Positions 46,571 to 56,722 of a DNA stretch of 64,000 bases are shown in pieces; position 1 is the stretch's first letter; each line of letters begins with the position of its first letter. The position numbers and the translations under genes are program-made. This stretch comes from Hemerocallis citrina. Taxonomy: Eukaryota > Streptophyta > Magnoliopsida > Asparagales > Asphodelaceae. Location of the stretch: NCBI GenBank assembly GCA_017893485.1, contig CM030362.1, positions 264,163,073 to 264,227,072 of the forward strand. The letters are read 5' to 3'. The notes beneath the pieces were generated by a model, which saw only the letters and a list, made by a program, of their open reading frames with translations, was not told where the DNA came from and did no database searches.

Positions 46571-48770
46571 GAGCTCGGCTCTGGAAGAGAGCCATTCGGG
46601 AGACGAGTTTGAGGAGCAATTCTAGGAGAGAGTTGTGAGCTCCGAACTCGTTGAGAGGAGGTCCGAGCGGAGCGAAGAGCTCGGCTCTGGAAGAGAGCCA
46701 TTTGGGAGATGAGTTTGAGGAGCAACTCTAGGAGAGAGTTGTGAGTTCTGAACTCGTTGAGAAGAGGTCCGCTTCGGCGGCGAGCGCAGGGAAGAGCTCG
46801 GCTCTGGCAGAGAGCCATTTGTGAGATGAGTTTGAGGAGCAACTCTTGGAGAGAGTTTTGAGCTCCGAACTCGTTGAGAAGAGGTCTGCTTCGGGGATGA
46901 GCGGAGCGAAGAGCTCAGCTCTGGAAGAGAGCTATTTGTGAGACGAGTGTGAGGAGAGACTCTATGAGAGAGTTGTGCTCCAAACTCGTGGAGAAGAGGT
47001 CCGCTTCGGAGGCGAGCGGAGTGAAGAGCTCGGCTCTGGAAGAGAGCTATTTGTGAGACGAGTGTGAGGAGGGACTCTATGAGAGAGTTGTGCTCCAAAC
47101 TAGTCGAGAAGAGGTCCGCTTCGGCGGCGAGCGGAGGGAAGAGCTCGGCTCTGGAAGAGAGCCATTTGTTAGGTGAGCTTGAGGAGCAACTCTTGGAGAG
47201 AGTTTTGAGCTCCGAACTCGTTGAGAAGAGGTCCGCTTCGGCGGCGAGCGCAGGGAAGAGCTCGGCTCTGGAAGAGAGCCATTTGTGAGATGAGTTTGAG
47301 GAGCAACTCTTGGAGAGAGTTTTGAGCTCCGAACTCGTTGAGAAAAGATCCGCTTCGGGGATGAGCGGAGCGAAGAGCTCAGCTCTGGAAGAGAGCTATT
47401 TGTGAGACGAGTGTGAGGAGGGACTCTATGAGAGAGTTGTGTTCCAAACTCGTGGAGAAGAGGTCCGCTTCGGAGGCGAGCGGAGTGAAGAGCTCAGCTC
47501 TGGAAGAGAGCTATTTGTGAGACGAGTGTGAGGAGGGACTCTATGAGAGAGTTGTGCTCCAAACTCGTCGAGAAGAGGTCCGCTTCGGCGGCAAGCGGAG
47601 GGAAGAGCTCGGCTCTGGAAGAGAGCCATTTGTGAGGTGAGCTTGAGGAGCAACTCTTGGAGAGAGTTTTGAGCTCCGAACTCGTTGAGAAGAGGTCCGC
47701 TTCGGGGATGAGCGGAGCGAAGAGCTCAGCTCTGGAAGAGAGCTATTTGTGAGACGAGTGTGAGGAGGGACTCTATGAGAGAGTTGTGCTCCAAACTCGT
47801 GGAGAAGAGGTCCGCTTCGGAGGCGAGCGGAGTGAAGAGCTCGGCTCTGGAAGAGAGCCATTTGTGAGGCAAGTGTGAGGAGCAACTCTAGGGGAGAGCT
47901 GTAGCTCCGAACTCGCTGCTTATGTGAGAAAGTCAACGGTTGTGGGAGCAATTCCGAATGGCGAACCACTTCTAACCCGCTGAAGAGCAGGTTATTTGAA
48001 GAGGAATCGAGCCAAGTGTTGGACTCCGAACCATCGGTAGAGGTAGTCAACGGTTGTGGGAGCAATTCCGAATGGTGAACCACTTCTAACCCGCTGAAGA
48101 GCAGGTTATTTGAAGAGGAATCGAGCCAAGTGTTGGACTCCGAACCATCGGCAGAGGTAGTCAATGGTTGTGGGAGCAATTCCGAATGGCGAACCACTTC
48201 TAACCCGCTGAAGAGCAGGTTATTTGAAGAGGAATCGAGCCAAGTGTTGGACTCCGAACCATCGGTAGAGGTAGTCAACGGTTGTGGGAGCAATTCCGAA
48301 TGGCGAACCACTTCTAACCCGCTGAAGAGCAGGTTATTTGAAGAGGAATCGAGCCAAGTGTTGGACTCCGAACTCGTTGTGAAGAGGTCCGCTTCGGCGG
48401 CGAGCGGAGGGAAGAGCTCGGCTCTGGAAGAGATCCATTTGTGAGATGAGTTTGAGGAGCAACTCTTGGAGAGAGTTTTGAGCTCCGAACTCGTTGAGAA
48501 GAGGTCTGCTTCGGTGGCGAGCGGGGGGAAGAGCTCGGCTCTGGAAGAGAGCCATTTGTGAGATGAGTTTGAGGAGCAACTCTTGGAGAGAGTTTTGAGC
48601 TCCGAACTCGTTGAGAAGAGGTCCGCTTCGGCTGCGAACGGAGGGAAGAGCTCGGCTCTGGAAGAGAGCCATTTGTGAGATGAGTTTGAGGAGCAACTCT
48701 TGGAGAGAGCTGTAGCTCCGAACCCGTTAATAAGGGGTCCGCTTCGGCGGTGAGCGGAGTGAAGAGCTCG
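46571..48770 (-). repeat. Tandem array of ~117 bp and 114 bp units in the TR-GAG element
   Basis: Outer units of about 115-117 bp contain GAGCTCGGCTCTGGAAGAGA, TTTGAGGAGCAACTC and GAGAAGAGGTCCGCTTCG (starts at 46571, 46677, 46794, 46911, 47026 and so on). A different 114 bp unit occurs four times in the middle (47939, 48052, 48166, 48280: GGTTGTGGGAGCAATTCC, GGTTATTTGAAGAGGAATCG). The array lies downstream of gag, before the 3' LTR. Confidence 0.9.
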
Positions 48771-48818
48771 GTAAGTCGCGGGAGCAGCCATGTAGAAGAA
48801 GTTGGACTCCGAACTCAC
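47541..48818 (-). other. 425-codon repeat ORF within the tandem array (hypothetical)
   Basis: Unit lengths of 114 and 117 bp are multiples of three, so one minus-strand frame stays open through the array. It encodes 38-residue repeats (ESNTWLDSSSNNLLFSGLEV, RHSELLPQPLTTS) flanked by 39-residue repeats (RAELFPPLATEADLFSTSSE, LKTLSKSCSSNSSHKWLSS). It is on the gag strand, downstream of gag. No known domain is recognised. A repeat array without stops can keep a frame open by chance, so I give it little weight as a gene. Confidence 0.3.
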
Positions 48819-49081
48819 CTTTCAGCGAGTCATGACTCGGAAAGGTAGAGATGAAGCAAGAGCAACAATTTCCAATGAAAAAACGTAAAGTTTTATTGAA
48901 ATAAACTAAGTGGCTGCTTCAATATGGCGAGCCCTTATTACATGCTATTGGCCGGATTACAAGCATCGGCCTTATTAAAAATCAAGATCCCGCTTCTATG
49001 ATAAGGTGAAGACCTCTTGGGAAGAGCCGGGAGGTTCTGAGTCTTAAAGCTCGGCGGGCCCTTGGTTCGTTTGTTGGCTCC

Positions 49082-50851
49082 TTAGGTGGGAAGCTTGGCC
49101 CCCTCTTTCTGGATGAACTTGGTCAAGTGCCCCCGCTGTATGAGTTCTTCGATCTCCTCCTTTAGAGCCCGACAATCTTCCGTGTCATGGCCGTGGTCCC
49201 TGTGAAAGCGGCACCACTTATCCTTGTCCCTCTTCTTGCCAGGTGTATTCATTCTCGGGGGAGCGCGGAGGAGCCCTTCCTTGTCCACCTCCATAAGAAC
49301 TTCTGATATATTGGCAATAAGGGGGGTGAACTTCTCAAACCGAGGAGTCGGGCGGCGCTGGCCATTGCCGTCCTTCTGAAGCTTCTTAGCCTCTTCTTCT
49401 TCGGTCAGCTTTCGTTTCGTCCCTGAGGTAGGCCCTCCGAAGCTTGGAAGGTAGGCGGCCTCTTCGGCACGAATGTACTTGTCACACCTGAGAAGGAGGT
49501 CGGCAAAGTTCTGTAGAGGCTTCTTAGCAAGAGAGGAGCGGAGGCTGGAATTGAAGACGTTGGATTGGAAGGCGGCTGTTGCGACGGAATGGTCGAGGGA
49601 GGCTATGGACCTGACCTCCGCAGTGAACCTCTTCACATAGTCTCTCAGCTTCTTTCCCTTCTCCTGGCGGAGCTGGAGTAATGAGAGGCTGGTCTTTTCC
49701 GTGCGTCTACTACTCATGAAGTGGGTGATGAAGAGGGTCTCGAATTGCTCGAAGGAGAAGATGGAAGAGGGAGCAAGGCGGGAGTACCATTCCCTAGCCG
49801 ACCCCTTCAGGGTGGCGGGGAAGGTCTTGCAAAGTAAGGCGTCCGAAGCCTGGTGGATGAGCATGAGGGTCTTGAAGCTTTCGATGTGGTCCACGGGGTC
49901 CGACTCCCCCGAGTAAGTTTCGAACTTCGGGGGTTCGAATCCCCTCGGGATGGGAGCCTCCATGATGGTTCGGGAGAAAGGGGGTCTGCTCGGACGGATG
50001 GTTCTGCTGTTCGACCCCTCCCCCTCGTCCATCCGACCGATTCGCCTCTCCACCTCATGGAGACGGCAGTATAGGGCATCGTCCCTCCCGCGGTAGTCAA
50101 ACGAGCCTCTGGACTCGTCTTCGTAGGAGGGAGAGCCGGGGCTACGACGATGGTCGTCCCGAGAGCGGCGAGGGCTTAGTTCATGCTGCCGGTGGTTAGG
50201 AGCCGGCGGAGGAGAGGCGGACCTACGGCGAGGACTGGGAACCTGTTGGGGCGAAGGAACCCTTTGGGCCTCATTGTTGTTGGGTCGGAGGTTAAGAGCC
50301 TGCAACACCGTTGCTTGAAACTGCAGGAACTCGACGCGAGTGATGGGCGCCTCATTGTTCCTCGGCTGATGCCGACCGGTAGGAGAGTGGCGCCTCCTCC
50401 TGTAATGCCCGGGTGACTCTCTCTGCCCTCTCCTGGTAGGAGACCTTCTACGCTCGCGGTGGTGAGGATTCCGCTCATCTGGACGTTGTAGGCGGGAGGC
50501 TCCCTCTCGGGACCGCTTTTCGTCCAGACGGTGGCGGAGATCCTCATCCTTCTGCCGGTTGAGGATAGTATTTCGAAGGTCAGGGGCCTGAGGACTATGG
50601 GAGGCATAAGAGCCTGTAGAGGCGTTGTGTACCGATATGTGGTCTTGATGGAGAGGTTGTTTTTGCTTCCGTGGATCGGGACCGTTTGGGGGTTGCTGGT
50701 TCGGAAGAGGAGGTTGGTCTTGCTGGACATGGTCCTCGGCGGGCGGAGGGAGCCCCCCCAGTTGTTGAGAGGGATGGACAGGGACTTCTTGCTGGTCCGC
50801 GGGGTTGGGTGCACGATTGGACCCCCTGGATCTTACTTTTCTGGGAGGCAT
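49082..50851 (-). CDS. gag: Gag polyprotein of the TR-GAG element, intact
   Basis: This is a 589-aa open frame whose ATG lies 74 nt after the LTR end, right behind the primer site. The N-terminal ~290 residues are basic and proline/arginine-rich (RRRSPTRRGQRESPGHYRR). The capsid-like retrotransposon gag domain spans about residues 305-470 (FETYSGESDPVDHIESFKTL, FPATLKGSAREWYSRL, FEQFETLFITHFMSSRRTEK, LRDYVKRFTAEVRS). The C-terminus has a non-standard zinc knuckle, CRFHRDHGHDTEDC (CX2HX4HX4C), typical of the Tat/Athila group. Gag should assemble the particle that packages the RNA. No stop or frameshift is seen, unlike every other retroelement gene here except the Tekay-like PR-RT-RH frame. Confidence 0.9.
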   Translation of the reverse strand: MPPRKVRSRGSNRAPNPADQQEVPVHPSQQLGGLPPPAEDHVQQDQPPLPNQQPPNGPDPRKQKQPLHQDHISVHNASTGSYASHSPQAPDLRNTILNRQKDEDLRHRLDEKRSREGASRLQRPDERNPHHRERRRSPTRRGQRESPGHYRRRRHSPTGRHQPRNNEAPITRVEFLQFQATVLQALNLRPNNNEAQRVPSPQQVPSPRRRSASPPPAPNHRQHELSPRRSRDDHRRSPGSPSYEDESRGSFDYRGRDDALYCRLHEVERRIGRMDEGEGSNSRTIRPSRPPFSRTIMEAPIPRGFEPPKFETYSGESDPVDHIESFKTLMLIHQASDALLCKTFPATLKGSAREWYSRLAPSSIFSFEQFETLFITHFMSSRRTEKTSLSLLQLRQEKGKKLRDYVKRFTAEVRSIASLDHSVATAAFQSNVFNSSLRSSLAKKPLQNFADLLLRCDKYIRAEEAAYLPSFGGPTSGTKRKLTEEEEAKKLQKDGNGQRRPTPRFEKFTPLIANISEVLMEVDKEGLLRAPPRMNTPGKKRDKDKWCRFHRDHGHDTEDCRALKEEIEELIQRGHLTKFIQKEGAKLPT

Positions 50852-50903
50852 GGCTGGAGAAGAGCTAGTCGACGAGGAAGAGGCGGAGGCTATTCGTATG
50901 GTC

Positions 50904-50922
50904 TTCCCACAGACGGCGCCAA
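50904..50922 (-). other. Primer binding site of the TR-GAG element
   Basis: On the minus strand TTGGCGCCGTCTGTGGGAA, the primer site typical of Tat-group elements, begins 2 bp after the LTR end GGTAACA. Confidence 0.88.
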
Positions 50923-51478
50923 TCTGTTACCGCTGATTCTGGTGTGGGGGTAAACAGATAGAATTTGTGGGTTCGTGGAAAAACTTGAATAGCAGATCCG
51001 AACCTGTTCGTCTGAGTTAGGCTGCTGACTCCCGCCGTACACCTGCAAGGAAAGTGCGAAACACACTACAAGAAATTTTCCATATACCAACGGACACCTA
51101 TAGCGACGGATCACTAAAACTGTGGGTATAGGCATCATATACCTACAGATGTGTAGTAAACTGTAGGTATAGGTATCCTATAGCTTTAGAGATTTTAATC
51201 CGTAACTATAAGTTTTACCAACGGATAAAACACTGTGGGTATACTCTATAATTTATTTTCCCCCCAAATTTTTCATTTTCCCCCCAAATCTCAAATCCCC
51301 CAATTTATACACACTCTCTCTCACCGATCTCTCTCTCTCTCTCTCTCCGCCTCCTTATTTTCATCAATTCCGTCCTCCTCTTCACCCACAACCACAAAAA
51401 CCACGCCACCACGTCAGCGTCACCGCTGTCCTCGCCCCGTCACCGGCGACTCCGAAGGCGGGCGGATTCCGAAGGCGG

Positions 51479-54400
51479 ATGGAGGAGGAGGACGTACGGC
51501 GGAGGAGGTTTTTGGTAGAGGTGGTGGAATCGGACGGTGGAAAGAGCTTCTTGATCGAAGGGAGGAGAAGAAACCTCATATTTTGCCGGAAGTGGGACCC
51601 GATCACCGGTGGTAACGTCAGGTGAGCTTTCGATTTGGTTGGTTTCTTGTTAGGGTTAGGGTTTGAAATGGTCAAGAGCTATTTTTGGTAGTAAAGAAAC
51701 GAACTTTATGGGGAATTATGTTGATTGCAATTTAAAAGTTTGAATTTTGATGAATGTTTGGTATTTAATTATAATTATTTGGATAATTGTTAGGAATTCG
51801 ATGCATGATATTGTTGGCTTTTGAGAAAGTGGTGTAAGACCTGTGATTAGTATAGATTTAGGGAATATGTGTTGTGAGAAATGGAAATGGAGGCTATATT
51901 TTTGTCCTATATCTTCTTGATGGTTTTCCTTCTATTTTTATGATTTTTTCCCACTTGCAGAATTTCAACTTATATATAAATAAGTTGAAGATACTGAGCG
52001 CTTAATCCCCAAATTTCACCTCCAATTGATCTAAATTTTGATTAGATACTAAACCCTTAATCCTCCAAATTTACACCTAATTTTGCAACTTGATTGATCT
52101 TAAGTTCTCATCTTTGTAGATACTGAGTGCGTATTTCGTGATATTGCCGCTTCGGGACGACGGCGCGATCTCATTAGGGTTGGGGAATTTGCCTGGGTTG
52201 TTTGTGGGGTGTCTGGTTCTCACCCTCATTGCTGCTCCACTGTCCACGCTCTTCTTCTCGCTTCCTAACATTTCTAAGTCCAGGGTAATTGTTACAATTG
52301 TGTGATTATTTAATTTTGTTTGTAATCTAGCTTTAGTTTCAGTAGTTGGATGAGATATTATGGATGTCTACATCTATGTTTTCTGAGTTAGGTAGATCAT
52401 TCTTACGGCATTTTATTAATGCAATGGTTATATGAATACATTCAAGATGCATATCTTTATCAAACATGACACCTCGCTCCTTGTATCGTATGTCGTATGT
52501 TTTAACATCCGTTGCCTGACATGTCTGCTACATGAATTTGACTTCTGCCATTTAGAATTCCCTTCACACCAGTTACCATGAATAATCTTAGGTTGACATG
52601 TCTGCTACATGACTTTGGCACCCTGCATTTAGATTCTCTCTTCACAACAATCAGTATGAATATTCTTAGGCTGACATGTCTGCTACATGATTTTGACATC
52701 CAACTTTTATAATCTCCCTTCAGGTTGATTACCATGAATATTCATAGGCGGACATTTCTGCTACATGACTTAGACACCCTGCATTTAGAATCTCCCTTCA
52801 TAACAATTACTTTGTCACAATTCACTCCTCGAACTTATCACCACCTAGAATTTAATGGGCCAAACAGGGGATCAACAATTTCAGCATGCAATGGATCATT
52901 CAATTTATTTGAAAGTTGCTAATTTAGTGGCAAGAACCCCCCCCCCCCCCCCCAACCCCAAATTCATCGATTGGAATCACTAATTGGATTGCTTCTGTGG
53001 ACATCCATATATTCCAATTAATTTCATAATTGGCAAGTGAAATTCCAAATTTTGATAACATTAGCACATGTCAATAGAATTATCTTCATTCTGCTTGTGT
53101 AGTGCCAAAAAGAGTTATAATTACAAGTCTTTCTTGGCGTTGTGTTCTCCATAATCTCCAATCTCGGTGTGTTTAGCTATGGAACAAGTTTATGATGATC
53201 TGGAGTTATTTTATCAAGTACCTTTGCATCTACCAGGAGCACCCACAACTGTTCTTTGACCAAAGAGTATCCCGATCTTGTTACTTCCTTAGGTGACCAA
53301 ACTCCTCGATTCTCCAACTTGTCCAAATTTTCAGTAAATACTTGTTAAACTTGTTGTCACTTCTTAGCCCAATATTTTAGAAAGGTATTAACCATGGTGG
53401 AATGAAGGATCACTCTTAAGATTACTCTGAAGTGTGTAGTGATAGCTATGAAACTGAAGACCTGCATAGGAGGCTAATAACGGTGGTACAGTATCTTCAA
53501 ACCTGAGTCATGTGAACAAAATTTGGGATCAGCTAATGATCATTAGTGAGAGATGCTCAAATGTCATTTTTCAAAGTTATAGAAAGAAGTTGAATCTTAG
53601 AATTGACGATAACCTGTTCAGCTGTTCCTCCACCAATATATTCCTTTAGGGAGAAAATGGTTCTTAGACTCACAAAAATCAATGAAGAGCTATCATTAAG
53701 GATAATTGAATTCAATAATCATCTTTCAATTGATTTTCTGTAATATTATTGTTCCTACATCCTAGACCTTTTATAGGCCTTTTAAAATGATAGATGGAAG
53801 CAGTAAATAGGAAGAGAGAATTCTGGACAACTTTTTAACCTTTGTACTCTTCACTTTTGGATTCCTATTTCTCTTTCATTAATCTGAATAATTATATTGC
53901 ACATTTTCTGCATTTTTCTGCTCTTAGCATCAATACTTTCTTAATATTATCATCATTTTGTTGGGATTGTTTCCTGAGTTCATTTTTTCTCTTGAATTTC
54001 AGGCATTGGTTTTAATACACAGATTTTTTGGTGTATCCCTTCTTATATTTTTTGTTCTTTGGTATGCATCTTCTTCGGCGAAATTGCCTCCCTTCTTGAA
54101 GGTAAATGTACCAATATGAGTGAGTAAATATGCAGTTTTGTGCTTGCTGATGATTTTTTCCCACTTGCAGAATTTCAACTTATATAGGTGTCAGTTTCTC
54201 TTAAATCTACGCAGGACACAGAAGACAATATCAATCCAGACAGTCCTACGCAGTCGGCTGGATGGGGTGCCCATGACTGGTTTTATATTTTAGTCAGGAT
54301 TGCCTTTTTTCTATGGGTTTGACTTTCTATTGTGATTATTTTTGAATATATATGTTGCTAACTAGCAAGATTGGCCTTTTGATTATGTGTGTTGTGTGTG

Positions 54401-54875
54401 TTCTCTAAAGGTAGCCTTGCTTAATCTTATCACAATTTCTTCAAGCTGGGCTCGAGTAATTGATGTTATGGACAATGAGGTTTGCATTCTTGCAACATAC
54501 AGAAAATGCTTTCGAGTTAAAATAATGCCTGATTCTCTTAGTGTTCAGTCAGGTTCAAGATTGTTTGGCTTTGTTGGTGCTGGAGCTATGCTTAGTCAGC
54601 TCTTTGGTTCGTTATTTGCAGCAAGCATGGCTTGGTTAGGACCATGTATGTGCACTTTCTATATAGATAAGAATGTGATTCCTTCATGGATTGATTTGCT
54701 CTAGTCCAAGCGCTTGCACTTTGTTAACCATTCAAATTAACTTTTTTGTTTACTTTTGGTTATCTCCCTCAGTTCTACTGCTATTCTCTGCTCTGTTGAT
54801 GGAGCTTGGTGCACGGTCATCAAAAGGAATTAACCTTGATGTACACAATCATTCTGAAGAATTATCTCCCATCAG
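51479..54875 (+). pseudogene. Captured exons of a polytopic membrane transporter-like gene
   Basis: Exons with GT-AG borders: about 52120-52284 (ILSAYFVILPLRDDGAISLG), 54003-54101 (LIHRFFGVSLLIFFVLW), 54215-54316 (GWGAHDWFYILVRIAFFLW), 54411-54479 (ITISSSWARVIDVMDNE), 54549-54645 (RLFGFVGAGAMLSQLFGSLF) and 54773-54875 (FLLLFSALLMELGARSSKGI). Phases agree across the last five. It has several hydrophobic segments, and RLFGFVGAG resembles the ATP:ADP antiporter/MFS-like group, a tentative family call. A possible first exon (ATG at 51479, MEEEDVRRRRFLVEVVE) ends at a GTGAGC donor but does not join the next exon in frame. The 3' part is missing. Confidence 0.65.
52500..52830. repeat. Repeats of GACATGTCTGCTACATGA in the large intron
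   Basis: About four copies of a ~75-85 bp unit with GACATKTCTGCTACATGA, GCATTTAGAATCTCCCTTCA and CATGAATATTCTTAGG motifs start near 52519, 52595, 52674 and 52754. They lie in the 1.7 kb intron between 52284 and 54003. 52937-52954 is a poly-C run. No function is evident. Confidence 0.7.
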
Positions 54876-55138
54876 GTATGGAGTGCCTTTGGTTCTGTTT
54901 GAACTAATATGCTGAAAATTTCTAGTGGAACTTCTCTGTTTATTATTTACGTACATATCAACAAGGAATTTATTATTCATTCATTGTTGTATCCTAAATC
55001 CTAATTTGTGACCTGTATGTGGAGTTGCTAATGAAAATCGTCTATTCAATAGAAAATCTAGTGTCTTGTTTAATTGTTCCTCCATGTTGTTGTTTTGCAT
55101 TGTTCTTGTACGATTACTAAGTTAACCTGTTTTGGCAG

Positions 55139-56722
55139 ATTGATTCACAATCATCAGAGATAGAACGATTATTTGAAGAGAACTCCAGTTTATCTTCGTC
55201 CTATCAAGATGCGCTGGTTGTTGCAGGACAGTGGGAGAACCAGGTAGGCTAAGTACATTAATGCTAAGTACATTAACAATAATGATGACTGCATCCTGGA
55301 GTGCAAACCTTGCTTTGACCTATTCTACAATTATTGAAAATGTTTTATCAATTTTTTTGTTGGGTACCACACACCTCTACTATGTGAGGATGACATATTC
55401 GAGCCACTATTTTTGTTGTTAAGTGATGCAACCATTTATATAATGTTGACTGCAGCTATCTCAAATATTGACTGCATGAGCACCATGATGAAATGCATAA
55501 CAGTAAGTTCTTATGAACTTCTACATTACTACAAGTAGTATTGTCCCCTAATATGAGTCAATGGCCTTCTATTATTATCTAATTTGAGTGAATGGCCTTC
55601 TGTTATTATCTTAGTTTCAAGATACATACTATTATTATATGTGAGGAATATGAACATGTTTTTGATAATTTTTTTGTTTCTTCAAATGTATCAGCTCGGT
55701 GCTATTGGAGTTCCTTCAGAAACCACTATCTGAAGACAAACTTAGAAACATATGGCAGCATGTTGTTCATAAGGTTTGTTTCTAACGAAAGCAAAAGACA
55801 CCTAGAAATATCTGTGATTGTTTTTGATGTGTCCGTATGAATTACTTGTGAACTGCGATTAATATGGTGAAACCATTTTGACTTCTCATATATACTTAAG
55901 ACGAGGCTGGAAAATATACTTAAGAAAATATACCCTCCGGATTTACTTACGTACATTTTCAAGTTCTCATATATACTTAAGTATATTTTTAAGTATATAA
56001 ATCCTGAGGGTATAATTCAAGTTCTTAAGTATATTTTCTTAAGTATAAATCCTGGTGGTATATTTTCTTAAGTATAAATCCTGGGGGTATATTTTCTTAA
56101 GTATAAATCCTGAGGATTTAGTATAAATCCTGAGGATTTAGACAGAAAAATCTATTAGTGGATTTGCTACCAAAAAATTGTATTTTTGTCAAGAAAATGC
56201 CTAGTGGTTAGGGTAATTAATTTCTTTAGTTCAGGTTCACATTATTCAGGAAACTTGCCAACTACCCTTTGTGACTTCTTAGTCATTCCTTTATTTGAAT
56301 GGTAGATATTGAAGGATTTAGAAGTCCAAGTTTATGTATCCCATTGTATTCAGGATTAATCTTGATGGTTATGGTCATTACAACAAAACATTTGTACTAA
56401 TTATATAATGCTACATTCATTTGTACTAATTTTTTAGCATCTGGAAGTATAATATCAGAAGTCAGAACCATGTTTCTGGGTATGAAGTCTGGTTTTTGTT
56501 TTCCCTTATTACTTTTGCATGAACCAGTAGAGCTCCACTATATCTTATAAATCATAAATCAATATATTTGATCGTACACGATGTTAGTATCCAGCGAGAT
56601 ACGCACAAAATTACCATACAGATTAAAAGATTATCACATTCTTAACTTTTTTACAAATTGTGTAGGAGTTCTATTCCATCTGGGGTCAGCTTACAGCCGA
56701 ACAGTCCTGTTCTAAGCTTGAG
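55139..56722 (+). pseudogene. Captured exons of a second gene (coiled-coil-like, unidentified)
   Basis: Exons 55139-55243 ([20 protein letters not shown], then [15 protein letters not shown]), 55695-55773 ([20 protein letters not shown]) and 56666-56722 (EFYSIWGQLTAEQSCSKLE) have GT-AG borders. The peptides are charged and helical, unlike the membrane protein to the left, so I treat them as another gene, though a single unusual gene is possible. 56918 onward may hold one more exon after a CTTGCAG acceptor. I do not recognise the family. Confidence 0.55.

Larger units (their letters stand above)
43713..49081 (-). other. Noncoding/repetitive interior of the TR-GAG element
   Basis: 43713-44140 is AT-rich. 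44145-46460 is GC-rich with a dispersed ~100 bp module containing CGCTATCTTGTCGTTTAGCG (44245, 45592, 46300, 46386), each near a GATCTGGGCCGT-like block. 46060-46180 has short AGGAAGACCCTTGTGCTTGG repeats. 46571-48770 is a tandem array described separately. Long frames here (for example 45850-44726, 374 codons) are serine/arginine/proline-rich and match no family I know, so I do not call them genes. Confidence 0.6.
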
